From: Sphingomonas sp. CFBP 8760 | Lineage (GTDB): Bacteria > Pseudomonadota > Alphaproteobacteria > Sphingomonadales > Sphingomonadaceae | Direction of reading: 5' to 3' | Assembly (NCBI RefSeq): GCF_014841615.1 | Contig: NZ_JACYUG010000001.1 | Location: 1-64,000 of the forward strand | Length of the DNA: 64,000 bases | Shown here: positions 1 to 10,395 of the stretch, piece by piece | Layout of the letters: each line of letters opens with the position of its first letter | Position numbering within the stretch: position 1 is the stretch's first letter | Notes under the pieces: model-generated | The model's input: only the letters and a program-made list of their open reading frames with translations | Databases searched by the model: none | What the model was told of the DNA's origin: nothing | Made by a program: the position numbers and the translations under genes

Positions 1-22
1 AGGGGGAGCGGGCCGGCACCGC

Positions 23-44
23 AAAACGCGCCCCGGCGCGTTTT
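23..44 (-). terminator. Rho-independent-type terminator after cobQ
   Basis: A perfect inverted repeat is present: AAAACGCGCC at 23-32, a CC spacer, and GGCGCGTTTT at 35-44. On the minus strand it forms a GC-rich stem ending in four Ts, and it begins at the stop codon of cobQ. The A-run/T-run symmetry means it could work in both directions. The loop would open the innermost base pairs. Bases 1-22 hold nothing recognisable. Confidence 0.6.
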
Positions 45-1489
45 CAAACAGATTCTGACAGCGCCAGCAGCCCGTCGATATCGACATGCGCCTCCAGTTC
101 GGCCGCGATCGCATCGAGTGCGGCATCGACATCGGCGGCGTGATCCGGCCCCTGCCCCGCCGCCGTCAGCCATGCCCGGCGCTGCGCCGCCATGCCGAAC
201 AGGCCATGGACGTAACTGCCCGCAACCAGTCCGTCCGCGCTCGTCGCCCCGTCGTGCCGGCCATCGTCGAACGTCGCGACCGGCCGCGCGGCATCGCCGC
301 CCGTCGTCCGGCCGAGATGGATCTCATAGCCGGTGAAGCGTTCGCCCCGCGCGACCCCGGCGACGCGGGTCAGCGTCTTGGCGCCGTCCAGCACCGTCGA
401 CACGTCCAGCAGCGAAAGGCCCGGCACCGTCTCCGCCGGCCCCTCGATCCCCGCCGGATCGGCGATCGTCCGCCCCAGCATCTGATAGCCGCCGCACAGC
501 CCCATGACCGGCCGGCCACGACGGCGATGGCCGAGGATATCGATGTCCCACCCCTGTTCGCACACGAAGCGCAGGTCGGCGATCGTCGCCTTCGATCCGG
601 GCAGCACGATCAGATCCGCCTCGACCGGGATCGGTTGCCCCGGCGGCACCATCACCAGCTCGACGTCCGGTTCCAGCCGCCACGGCTCCAGATCGTCGAA
701 ATTGGCGATATGCGGCGTGACCGGACAGGCGACGATCGCCTTGCCCCCGGTGCCCCGCGCCGCCGCTTTCTGCAGCACGACCCCGTCCTCGCTGGGCAAC
801 CGTCCCGCCGCCGTCAGCCACGGCACCAGCCCATAGCTATGCCAGCCGGTATGCCCCGCGATGGTGGCCAGCCCCTCCGCGAACAGCGCAGGATCGCCGC
901 GGAACTTGTTGACGAGGAAGCCGGCGATCATCGCCGCATCGGCGGGATCGATCACCCGGTGGGTGCCGACCAGCGACGCGATCACCCCGCCCCGGTCGAT
1001 ATCGCCGACCAGCACCACCGGCACCCCGGCCGCGCGGGCAAAGCCCATATTGGCGATGTCGCCACCGCGCAGGTTCACCTCCGCCGCCGAGCCCGCGCCC
1101 TCGACCACGACGATATCGGCCTGCGCCGCCAGTCGGCGATAGCTGTCCAGTACCTCCGGCATCAACCCTTCGCGGCCACGGCGCCAGTCGGCCGCGCGCA
1201 GGATGCCGCGCACCTGCCCCCGCACCACCAGTTGCGAGGTGCGGTCGCCCTGCGGCTTCAGCAGCACGGGGTTCATGTCGACATGCGCCTCCGCCCGTGC
1301 CGCCAGCGCCTGTGTCGCCTGCGCCCGGCCGATCTCGCCCCCGGCTGTCACCGCGGCGTTGTTCGACATGTTCTGCGGCTTGAACGGCCGGACAACCAGC
1401 CCGCGATTGGCCAGCGCCCGGCACAGTCCGGCGACCAGCACCGACTTGCCGACATCGGACCCGGTGCCCTGCAACATTATCGCGCCCAT
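44..1489 (-). CDS. cobQ: Cobyric acid synthase CobQ
   Basis: It amidates four side-chain carboxylates of adenosylcobyrinic acid a,c-diamide, using glutamine and ATP, in the cytosolic corrin pathway. The N-terminus has the dethiobiotin-synthetase-like P-loop GTGSDVGKS at about residues 8-16 and then KPQNMSNNA. The C-terminal half is a class I glutamine amidotransferase with its nucleophile Cys in [11 protein letters not shown] and a late catalytic His in GSYVHGLF. The 481-residue length is normal for the family. The ATG at 1489 was chosen because the P-loop follows at once; the frame stays open upstream but that part reads as cobD antiparallel noise. It overlaps the end of cobD by 13 bases, so the two are probably co-transcribed. 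Confidence 0.95.
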   Translation of the reverse strand: MGAIMLQGTGSDVGKSVLVAGLCRALANRGLVVRPFKPQNMSNNAAVTAGGEIGRAQATQALAARAEAHVDMNPVLLKPQGDRTSQLVVRGQVRGILRAADWRRGREGLMPEVLDSYRRLAAQADIVVVEGAGSAAEVNLRGGDIANMGFARAAGVPVVLVGDIDRGGVIASLVGTHRVIDPADAAMIAGFLVNKFRGDPALFAEGLATIAGHTGWHSYGLVPWLTAAGRLPSEDGVVLQKAAARGTGGKAIVACPVTPHIANFDDLEPWRLEPDVELVMVPPGQPIPVEADLIVLPGSKATIADLRFVCEQGWDIDILGHRRRGRPVMGLCGGYQMLGRTIADPAGIEGPAETVPGLSLLDVSTVLDGAKTLTRVAGVARGERFTGYEIHLGRTTGGDAARPVATFDDGRHDGATSADGLVAGSYVHGLFGMAAQRRAWLTAAGQGPDHAADVDAALDAIAAELEAHVDIDGLLALSESV

Positions 1490-2415
1490 GCGATCACCCC
1501 CGCCACGATCCACAACAGCCCACAGGCGCGGCGATAGACGGTCAGCGCCCGGCGCACGTCGCGCGCGGTCAGCCCGATGCGACCGTCGCCGATCCACGGT
1601 TTGTCCGCGATCACCCCGTCATAGGCGACCGGCCCGGCCAGCCGGATGCCGAGCGCCCCCGCCATCGCCGCCTCGGTCCAGCCGGCATTGGGGGATGCGT
1701 GGCGGCGGGCGTCGCGCCGCATGATCCGCCAGCCGCCCCCGCCCGCCAGACAGATCAGGGCGCCGCCCAGCCGCGCCGGGATCAGGTTCGCCGCGTCGTC
1801 GAGCCGGGCGGACGCCCAGCCGAACGCGCGCCACCGGGGCTCGCGGTGCCCGATCAGGCTGTCGGCGGTATTGATCGCCTTGTACCCCCATAGTCCCGGC
1901 AGCCCGAGGGCGAGAAGCCAGAAGGTCGGCGCGGCGATGCCGTCGCAGAAACTCTCCGCCAGGCTTTCGATCGCGGCGCGCGCCACCCCGGCTTCGTCCA
2001 GCGCCGCGACATCGCGACCGACGATCCGCGCCACCGCCGTGCGCGCATCGGCAAGATCGCCGCGTTCCAGTGCGACCGCGACCGCGCGGACATGATCGTC
2101 GAGGCTGCGTTGCGCGATCCCCGGCCAGGCGAGCAACGCCACCCCCAGCCATCCGGCCGGGCCGAGCGCGGCACGCGCCGCCGTCGCCACCACCCACGCG
2201 CCCCCCGCCCCCGCCGCCACGACCAGCGCGATCGTCGCCACCCCCATGATCCGCCGCGTCGCGAAACGCGCAGCCGGGCGGTTCCCCCACGTCTCGCACC
2301 ACCCGATCAGCCGCGCGAAGCCGCCGACCGGATGGCCGATCCGCGCATAGAGCCGGTCCGACCATCCGACCGCCGCATCGACCGCAAGCGCGACGAGGGC
2401 GACGGGATCAGCGAT
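1477..2415 (-). CDS. cobD: Adenosylcobinamide-phosphate synthase CobD/CbiB, start codon not canonical
   Basis: This integral membrane enzyme attaches the aminopropanol arm to adenosylcobyric acid. Family features seen include [23 protein letters not shown] and [16 protein letters not shown], with hydrophobic segments at both ends. The conserved N-terminal region ([31 protein letters not shown]) is encoded in the same open frame between 2415 and 2248. No ATG, GTG or TTG occurs in frame between the upstream stop at 2506-2508 and the ATG at 2247. Starting at 2247 would give 256 residues without the HPV...GWCE block. An ATC at 2415, overlapping the cobC stop by 8 bases, would give 312 residues, close to the family length. 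The exact start is therefore an inference. Confidence 0.85.
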   Translation of the reverse strand: MADPVALVALAVDAAVGWSDRLYARIGHPVGGFARLIGWCETWGNRPAARFATRRIMGVATIALVVAAGAGGAWVVATAARAALGPAGWLGVALLAWPGIAQRSLDDHVRAVAVALERGDLADARTAVARIVGRDVAALDEAGVARAAIESLAESFCDGIAAPTFWLLALGLPGLWGYKAINTADSLIGHREPRWRAFGWASARLDDAANLIPARLGGALICLAGGGGWRIMRRDARRHASPNAGWTEAAMAGALGIRLAGPVAYDGVIADKPWIGDGRIGLTARDVRRALTVYRRACGLLWIVAGVIAWAR

Positions 2416-3430
2416 GGCGCAACGCCCGTGCCAGCCGGTCGAACCCGGCCGCGTCGCCGGGCAGGCCGAGCCGCAGCCAATCCGGCCGGTCGTCGAACGG
2501 CCGGCTCAATATCCCCGCCCGCCCCAGTCGTTCGAACAGCGCGGCCGCATCATCGCACTCCACCAGCCGGAACAGCGGACAGTCGCCCGACACCGACAGG
2601 CCGGCATCGTGCAGCAACCGGTCGATCGTGGCGGCATCGGCGGCCAGCCGCCGACGGGTGGTGTCGATCCAGTCCGGATCGCCATAGGCGGCGGTACCGC
2701 AGGCGATCGCCTGCGCCGATACCGGCCAGTCGCCCAGCATCGCCGCCATCGCCGCGACTGGTGCCGCGGCCCCGCACAAAAACCCCAGCCGCACCCCCGC
2801 CAGCCCGAAGAACTTGCCGAACGACCGCATCACGATCACCAGGTCGTCCGCCGTCAGCAACGGCAGCACGCCGATATCCGGCGCGACATCGGCGAACGCC
2901 TCGTCGATCACCAGCATCCCGCCCCGCGCCGCCAGCCGATGGGCGATCCCGACCAGCATCGCCGGGGGCAATACCCGGCCATCGGGATTGTTGGGATTGG
3001 CGAGCAGGATCGTGCCGCCGCGTTCCGCCTCCGCCGCCAGTCGCGCGACCCCGATCGGCTCGGCCCCCGGCAGCGCGTCGGCATGGGTGCGATAGGTCGG
3101 CACGACGATCCGCCACGGCCGTGGCAGGTCGAGATGGCGAAGCAGCCGCAGCCCGATCTCGCTGCCCGGCAAGGCCGCGATCGCGTGTCGGCCAACACCA
3201 AAATGGCGAGCGGCGGCCTGGCACAATCCGTCCAGCGCCTCGCGCAGCGGCAGCGGCCCGTTATCGGGCACATCGATCGGCTCGATCGGCCAGGCGACCG
3301 GATTGATCCCGGTCGACAGGTCGAGCCATGGCTGCGGCGCCGCCGCGAACCGGCGCCGTGCCGCATCCTGCCGGCCGCCGTGAAAGGTGAATGTGCCGTT
3401 CGGGCCGGCGGCTGGTTGGTCTTTCGGCAT
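2408..3430 (-). CDS. cobC: CobC, L-threonine-O-3-phosphate decarboxylase-like PLP enzyme
   Basis: This is a fold-type I PLP enzyme of the histidinol-phosphate aminotransferase group. In cobalamin synthesis it supplies (R)-1-amino-2-propanol phosphate for the CobD step. Visible motifs are the N-terminal THE FHGG-type start (FTFHGGRQ), ANPNNPDGR, VIDEAFADV and the PLP-lysine motif RSFGKFFGLAGVRLGF. The ATG at 3430 gives 340 residues, typical for CobC. A longer reading frame upstream would run antisense into cobU and is rejected. Its stop overlaps the proposed start of cobD. It is divergent from cobU across 57 bases, too short to hold a cobalamin riboswitch, and none was recognised. Confidence 0.92.
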   Translation of the reverse strand: MPKDQPAAGPNGTFTFHGGRQDAARRRFAAAPQPWLDLSTGINPVAWPIEPIDVPDNGPLPLREALDGLCQAAARHFGVGRHAIAALPGSEIGLRLLRHLDLPRPWRIVVPTYRTHADALPGAEPIGVARLAAEAERGGTILLANPNNPDGRVLPPAMLVGIAHRLAARGGMLVIDEAFADVAPDIGVLPLLTADDLVIVMRSFGKFFGLAGVRLGFLCGAAAPVAAMAAMLGDWPVSAQAIACGTAAYGDPDWIDTTRRRLAADAATIDRLLHDAGLSVSGDCPLFRLVECDDAAALFERLGRAGILSRPFDDRPDWLRLGLPGDAAGFDRLARALRHR

Positions 3431-3487
3431 CGCGGCGTCTATCCGCAAAGCGACCGCGCGGTACAAGCGGCGATCCGGGGATGCGAC

Positions 3488-4045
3488 ATGATGGAAGCGA
3501 CGACCGACGACGATGTGCCGGGCCAGGCGCCGGGCCGGATCGTGCTGGTCATCGGCGGCGCGCGGTCGGGCAAGAGCCGTCATGCCCAGCGACTGGCCGA
3601 ACGGGCATCCGGCCCGCTGACCTTCATCGCCACCGCACAGGCGTTCGACGCGGAGATGACCGACCGGATCGCACGCCACCGCGCCGATCGCGACGCACGC
3701 TGGCACACCGTGGAGGCACCGGTCGATCTGGCCGCGGCGATCATCCGCTGCGATGCGCCGGGCGCGATGCTGCTGGTCGATTGCCTGACCCTGTGGGCAT
3801 CGAACCTGCTGCTGGGTGACGAGGATATCGATCGGCATGTCGCACGGCTCGATGACGCACTGGCCGGAGCGCAAGGCAGGATCGTGCTGGTCACGAACGA
3901 GGTCGGCTGGGGCATCGTCCCGGACAACGCACTGGCGCGGCGTTTTCGCGACGTGGCCGGGCGGATCAACCAGTCGGTCGCCGCCCGTGCGCAGGCGGTC
4001 GACCTGATCGTCGCCGGCCTGCCCCTTGCGCTGAAACGCCCGTGA
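3488..4045 (+). CDS. cobU: Bifunctional adenosylcobinamide kinase / adenosylcobinamide-phosphate guanylyltransferase
   Basis: It phosphorylates adenosylcobinamide and transfers GMP to it, activating it for attachment of the lower ligand. The P-loop GGARSGKS lies near residues 23-30. DCLTLWASNLLL and VTNEVGWGIVPDNALAR are CobU/CobP signatures, and the 185-residue length is normal. Two adjacent ATGs (3488 and 3491) are possible; the first is used. It is transcribed away from cobC-cobD-cobQ. No cobS, cobT or cobV is visible here, so nucleotide-loop assembly must be finished by genes outside the window. Confidence 0.95.
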   Translation: MMEATTDDDVPGQAPGRIVLVIGGARSGKSRHAQRLAERASGPLTFIATAQAFDAEMTDRIARHRADRDARWHTVEAPVDLAAAIIRCDAPGAMLLVDCLTLWASNLLLGDEDIDRHVARLDDALAGAQGRIVLVTNEVGWGIVPDNALARRFRDVAGRINQSVAARAQAVDLIVAGLPLALKRP

Positions 4046-4060
4046 CCGGACACGCCGGGA

Positions 4061-4471
4061 TCAACTGCCGCGATAGGTGGAATAGCCATAGGGGCTAACC
4101 ACGACGGGCACATGATAATGCGCGGCGGCATCGGTGACGCGGAACGTGAGGATGATCTCGGGAAAGAACGGTGCAGCGGCGGTAGCCGATCGACCGGCCA
4201 TATCGAATTGCAGCCGGTATATCCCTGCGGCGATCGCCCGTGGCTCGCCCAGCTGACGCACCCGTCCCTCGGCATCGGTGGTGCCCCGACCGACGATCGT
4301 CCAGCCGCCGTCCGGCGCTTGTCTGGCCAATGTCACCGGCACGCCGCCGCGCCCCGTCCCACGGGACAGGTCGAGGATGTGGGTGGAAACCTCGGCCGCC
4401 GTCGCGGGGGTGGCGACCGCAGCGACGGCGAGGCCAAGCGCGAGCGATGCGGCGAGTATCTTGATGGGCAT
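4061..4471 (-). CDS. Secreted 5-hydroxyisourate hydrolase (transthyretin-like)
   Basis: It hydrolyses 5-hydroxyisourate, the product of urate oxidation, to OHCU in purine breakdown. The C-terminal signature HYHVPVVVSPYGYSTYRGS is complete, including the terminal YRGS, and HILDLSRG near the mature N-terminus supplies the conserved His. Residues 1-25 are a clear Sec signal peptide with an ATPATAA-type cleavage region, so the mature enzyme should be periplasmic, as in some other Gram-negative bacteria. The length of 136 residues fits signal plus domain. No other purine-catabolic gene lies next to it; the neighbour cobU converges from the other strand. Confidence 0.92.
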   Translation of the reverse strand: MPIKILAASLALGLAVAAVATPATAAEVSTHILDLSRGTGRGGVPVTLARQAPDGGWTIVGRGTTDAEGRVRQLGEPRAIAAGIYRLQFDMAGRSATAAAPFFPEIILTFRVTDAAAHYHVPVVVSPYGYSTYRGS

Positions 4472-4756
4472 CCTGTCGAGCCTTTGCGACCTGAGTGATA
4501 AGGCGATCTATACGGCGCGGGCCGCGTCATCGTTCCGCGCGCAGTCCCCTGTCGTCGTCGTGACCGGATGCCTGTCGACCAGCCGATCGCCAAGGCGCGG
4601 ATTACGCCGGATATTGCCTGACCGCGCCGACGCCCCTAATGTCCGACAAATAAGCACCGGCACAGCCGGCATCCGGGGGAGGAATATGATCGCGCGACCG
4701 GTGTGGGTACAGGATGCCGACGGGACGGCCCTGATTGGTACAGCGGTGTATCGGTG

Positions 4757-5806
4757 ATGCCGGACATGCGATCGATCGCGTTCGCCGCAGCACTGGCGGC
4801 CACCACCGCATCCGCACAGATGCCGATGCCCGACAAGGCGCCAGACAAGGCGGCCACGACGCTGAACGACCGGTTGGCGGGCGACATCGCGCCCACCCAC
4901 GATCCGGTCATCATCCGCGAAGGCGATACCTATCACGTCTATTCCACCGGTCTGGGCGATGGCCCCGACCGGATCATCGCGCACCGCGTATCGCGCGATC
5001 TGGTCCATTGGGAAAAGGCGGCGACCCCGCTCGCCGCGCTGCCCGACTGGGCGACCCGTGCCATCCCCGGCGCCGGCAATGCCTGGGCACCCGATATCTC
5101 CCGTGTCGGCGGCCGCTATCGCCTCTATTATTCGATCTCCACCTTCGGCTCCAACCGCTCCGCGATCGGATTGCTGACCAGCCCGACGCTCGACCCTGAC
5201 AAGCCCGGTTACGGCTGGCGTGACGAGGGACCGGTGGTCATGTCGACCCGGTCCGACGACTATAACGCGATCGATCCGAACTTCATCGCCGGTCGCGACG
5301 GCCGGCACTGGCTGGCGCTCGGCAGTTTCTGGAGCGGGTTGAAGCTGTTCGCGCTCGATCCCGCCACCGGCAAGCTGCTGAACGCCGGCACCCGCCCGGT
5401 ATCGATCGCCCGCCGCCCGGCACCGGCCGGCGCACCGGCACCGGTGGAGGCGCCCTTCATCGTCGATCATGGCGGCTGGTACTGGCTGATCGCGTCCTAC
5501 GACTATTGCTGCAAGGGCAATGCCAGCACTTATTACACCGTGGTCGGTCGGTCCCGCGCGGTCACCGGCCCGTATCTGGGCAGGGACGGCAGCACGATGA
5601 TGGCGGGTGGCGGCACCGTGCTGCTGCGCGCCGACCTGCCCGAGAAGGATCGCTTCCGCGGCCCCGGCCATGCCGGTCATTTCCGCGATGCCGACGGCAC
5701 CGACTATCTCGTCTACCACGCCTATGATCGCGAGAACAAAGGCACGCCGACGTTGCGGCTGGTCCGGCTGCGCTGGGACGCGGACGGCTGGCCCGCCGCC
5801 CGATGA
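4757..5806 (+). CDS. Secreted GH43 arabinan endo-1,5-alpha-L-arabinanase-like hydrolase
   Basis: This is probably a periplasmic or secreted enzyme that cleaves alpha-1,5-arabinan. A signal peptide ends near TTASA-Q (about residue 20). The three GH43 carboxylates are in place: Asp in THDPVII (about D49, base), Asp in NAIDPNFI (about D173, pKa modulator) and Glu in PVEAPFIV (about E231, acid). GNAWAPDIS and DYCCKG are typical of the arabinanase subfamily. The 349-residue length is normal. The ATG at 4757 was chosen as giving a clean signal peptide; a second ATG follows at 4766. The next GH43 gene starts 52 bases downstream on the same strand, suggesting an arabinan-degrading pair. Confidence 0.88.
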   Translation: MPDMRSIAFAAALAATTASAQMPMPDKAPDKAATTLNDRLAGDIAPTHDPVIIREGDTYHVYSTGLGDGPDRIIAHRVSRDLVHWEKAATPLAALPDWATRAIPGAGNAWAPDISRVGGRYRLYYSISTFGSNRSAIGLLTSPTLDPDKPGYGWRDEGPVVMSTRSDDYNAIDPNFIAGRDGRHWLALGSFWSGLKLFALDPATGKLLNAGTRPVSIARRPAPAGAPAPVEAPFIVDHGGWYWLIASYDYCCKGNASTYYTVVGRSRAVTGPYLGRDGSTMMAGGGTVLLRADLPEKDRFRGPGHAGHFRDADGTDYLVYHAYDRENKGTPTLRLVRLRWDADGWPAAR

Positions 5807-5858
5807 CCATCCCTTCCCCATTCCCGGTATTGACCGATCGACGCGCAGGAGCCTCCCG

Positions 5859-6893
5859 ATGATCCACCCGTCCCGCCGCCTGTTCCTGGCCGGCGCCACG
5901 CTGACCGCCGCCGCGCCCGCCCTGGCGCGGGCCGTCCCGTCCGCGCCGATCGTCAACCCGCTGGTCCGCCAGCGCGCCGATGCGCAGGTGTTCCGCCATA
6001 CCGACGGCTGGTATTATCTGACCGGATCGGTGCCGGAATATGACCGGCTGGTGCTGCGCCGGTCGCGCACCATCGCCGGACTGTCCACCGCCACGGAAGC
6101 CGTGCTGTGGCGGCATCAGGCGAGCGGACCGATGTCCGGCTATATCTGGGCGCCCGAGCTGCACCTGATCGACGGCCGCTGGATCATGTACTTCGCCGCC
6201 GGCCCCAGCGGCGGTGGCGCCGATGTGTTCCGCATCCGCACCTATGCCGTGGTCTGCGAGGGGGCCGATCCGATGACGGGCACATGGACCGTCCTCGGCC
6301 AGCTGGAAACGCCGTGGGACAGCTTCAACCTGGATTCCACCAGCTTCGTCCATCGCGGCACCCGCTATCTGGCGTGGGCGCAGCGCGAACCGGGGATCGA
6401 GACCAACTCCAACCTCTATCTCGCGCCGCTGGCCACGCCGCTGACGCTGGCGGCGAAGCCGGCCCGCCTGTCGGTGCCGACGCTCGACTGGGAAATCCGC
6501 GGCTACAAGGTGAACGAGGCGCCGGCGGTGCTGGCGCGCAACGGACGCCTGTTCATGACCTATTCTGCCAGCGCGACCGATGCCCGCTATTGCCTGGGGA
6601 TGCTGACCGCGCGCGACGACGCGAACATCATGGACCCGGCCGCCTGGACCAAGAGCCAGACCCCGGTGATGACCACCTCGCCCGCGCACAAGGTTTACGG
6701 CCCCGGCCACAACAGCTTCACCGTCGACGAACGCGGTCGCGACATGCTGGTCTTCCACGCGCGCGATTATGCGACGATCAAGGGCGATCCGTTGCTCGAT
6801 CCAAACCGCCACACCCGCGTGCAACCGATCGTCTACCGCGCCGACGGTACCCCCGTCTTCGATCCACCGGTGGCGAACGGCCCGCTCGCCTGA
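5859..6893 (+). CDS. Tat-leader GH43 alpha-L-arabinofuranosidase-like hydrolase
   Basis: This is likely an exo-acting enzyme releasing arabinose from arabinan pieces made by the upstream GH43 enzyme. The N-terminus PSRRLFLAGA followed by an alanine-rich stretch is a twin-arginine leader. GH43 catalytic positions are Asp in RADAQVF (about D41), Asp in FNLDSTSF (about D159) and Glu in KVNEAPAV (about E220). The motifs SVPEYDRL and GYIWAPELH are characteristic of the exo-arabinofuranosidase branch. Length is 344 residues. The usual RADP has become RADA, a small departure. Substrate is inferred from family and neighbour only. Confidence 0.88.
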   Translation: MIHPSRRLFLAGATLTAAAPALARAVPSAPIVNPLVRQRADAQVFRHTDGWYYLTGSVPEYDRLVLRRSRTIAGLSTATEAVLWRHQASGPMSGYIWAPELHLIDGRWIMYFAAGPSGGGADVFRIRTYAVVCEGADPMTGTWTVLGQLETPWDSFNLDSTSFVHRGTRYLAWAQREPGIETNSNLYLAPLATPLTLAAKPARLSVPTLDWEIRGYKVNEAPAVLARNGRLFMTYSASATDARYCLGMLTARDDANIMDPAAWTKSQTPVMTTSPAHKVYGPGHNSFTVDERGRDMLVFHARDYATIKGDPLLDPNRHTRVQPIVYRADGTPVFDPPVANGPLA

Positions 6894-6948
6894 CCGGCCG
6901 GTCGCGGGCCGGGCGGAGGGGGGTTACCCGCTCCGCCTACCGCTTCGC

Positions 6949-8604
<1,656 letters not shown>

Positions 8605-8685
8605 GCGGTCTCCGTAACTGGCTGGGTCCGCCCGACAATGCATGACCGGTGGGGCCGGGGCAATGGCCCCGGCCACGCATCCGGC

Positions 8686-10374
8686 CTAAGCCCGCCCCCC
8701 GCCCTTGAACGACGTGCGAACCGCATGATCCGCCGCCCGCGCGGTCAATGCCATGAACGTCAGCGACGGGTTCACGCAGGAGATCGACGCCATCTGCGCA
8801 CCATCCGTGACGTAGAGGTTCGAGGCGGCATGGGCCTGGCTCCATTCGTTGAGGACGGACCGGCGCGGATCGCGCCCCATCCGCGCGCCGCCCATTTCGT
8901 GGATCGCGTCGCCGGGAACGTGTTCCTTCTCACTGCTGGTCACGTTGGTCAGTCCCGCGGCCTTCAGCATCGCCTCGCCCTGGATGCGGGCATCCGCCAT
9001 CATCCGCAGCTCGTTGTCGCGGAAGCGCACGTCGAAGCGGACCAGCGGCACGCCGAACCGGTCGACCTTGCCGGGGTGCAGCGACACGCGGTTGTCGGCA
9101 TAGGGCAGGCATTCGCCGAACGCGCCCATGCTGAACCGCCACGGGCCATAACGACGCAAGCCCTGCTTCATCGATGCGCCGAAGCCGACCGGCGCCGCCA
9201 CGTCGCGCCGCGCGCTGCCCTGATAGCCATAGCCGCGCTTGAACCCGACGCCCTCGTCGCCGCCGATGTTGCGGAAACGCGGGATGTAGACGCCACCCGG
9301 ACGGCGGCCATATTCGATGAATTCGTCCATGCCGGGAATCTCGCCTTCGATCCCGACGCGGAAGATGTGATCCATCACGTATCGACCCAGCGTCCCGCTC
9401 GCGTCGAAATAGCTGCGGTCGCTGCCCGGCGCGCGCGAGTTGAGGAGGATCTGCGTGGACGCGATCGCGGAGGCGCACAGGAAGACCAGATCGGCCTGCA
9501 CCGTTTCCGCCTGCCCCGTCTTCGCATCGATCAAGCGCACCCCGGTGACGCGCTGGCGCGCCGCGTCGTAATCCAGGCTTGTGACGACCGCATCGGATTG
9601 CAGCGTCAGCCGCCCGGTCACGCGCGCGGCGGGCAAGGTGACCGCCTGGGTCGAGAAATAGGCGCCGAACGAGCAGCCGTTGCCGCACTGGTTGCGGAAC
9701 TGGCACTTCGTCCGGTTCTGGTCCGGCTTGTCCTCCGTCATGTTCGACAGCCGGGTGTTGATGAGCTTGCGGCCGGGGAATTTCGTCTCCAGCCCCTGCT
9801 TCAGCCATTTCTCGGCGACGTTCATCGGGATCGGCGGCTGGAACTCGCTGTCGGGCAGATAGGGCAGGTTCTCCCGCGAGCCGGACACGCCGATATATTT
9901 CTCGACATAGCTGTACCACGGCGCGACGTCGTCATAGCGGATCGGCCAATCGCCATCGATGCCGTCGCGCTTGTTCGCCTCGAAATCCTCCGGGCTCCAG
10001 CGAAAGCACCAGCGGCCCCAGATGATCGACTTGCCGCCGACCGCCCCCGGCCTGATCCAGTAGAACTTCTCCCCCTCGTCATAGGCATAGGGGTTCAGCC
10101 GGTCGTTATTGTAGAATTCGCGGTTGCTCGGCGCGACATAGCCATGCTTCGCGATGAAATAATCGCTGTCCGTCAGCGGCGCGGGCATGATGTTGCGGGC
10201 CGGTATTTCATAGGCGGGCTTGCCGTCATAGGTATAGCCTTCGCCGTGCTCGACCATCCGGCCGCGATCGAGCATCAGGACGCGCAGGCCCTTTTCCGTG
10301 AGTTCCTTCGCGGCGAACCCGCCGCTGACGCCCGATCCGATGACGATCGCGTCGAACCTGTTGGTCGAAACCAT
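8686..10374 (-). CDS. GMC oxidoreductase, probable large subunit of a glycoside 3-dehydrogenase
   Basis: This FAD enzyme is predicted to oxidise C3 of a sugar or glycoside. The Rossmann motif GSGVSGG is at residues 13-19, and the C-terminal active-site block HEMGGARMG plus NPSLTFMALTARAADH is intact. Three cysteines in CQFRNQCGNGC (C224, C230, C234) match the cysteine cluster of the glucoside 3-dehydrogenase and gluconate 2-dehydrogenase large-subunit type, which pass electrons through a metal centre to cytochrome c. There is no leader of its own, so export would ride with the Tat-leader-type small subunit encoded two genes upstream. Length 562. The operon also holds a cytochrome c, supporting periplasmic oxidation. 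Confidence 0.85.
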   Translation of the reverse strand: MVSTNRFDAIVIGSGVSGGFAAKELTEKGLRVLMLDRGRMVEHGEGYTYDGKPAYEIPARNIMPAPLTDSDYFIAKHGYVAPSNREFYNNDRLNPYAYDEGEKFYWIRPGAVGGKSIIWGRWCFRWSPEDFEANKRDGIDGDWPIRYDDVAPWYSYVEKYIGVSGSRENLPYLPDSEFQPPIPMNVAEKWLKQGLETKFPGRKLINTRLSNMTEDKPDQNRTKCQFRNQCGNGCSFGAYFSTQAVTLPAARVTGRLTLQSDAVVTSLDYDAARQRVTGVRLIDAKTGQAETVQADLVFLCASAIASTQILLNSRAPGSDRSYFDASGTLGRYVMDHIFRVGIEGEIPGMDEFIEYGRRPGGVYIPRFRNIGGDEGVGFKRGYGYQGSARRDVAAPVGFGASMKQGLRRYGPWRFSMGAFGECLPYADNRVSLHPGKVDRFGVPLVRFDVRFRDNELRMMADARIQGEAMLKAAGLTNVTSSEKEHVPGDAIHEMGGARMGRDPRRSVLNEWSQAHAASNLYVTDGAQMASISCVNPSLTFMALTARAADHAVRTSFKGGGRA

Positions 10375-10395
10375 GATCTGTTCTCCGGTGGCCGG

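Noticed and set aside
3431..3487. Cobalamin riboswitch before cobU or cobC
   Set aside because: The divergent gap is only 57 bases and shows no B12-box-like sequence.
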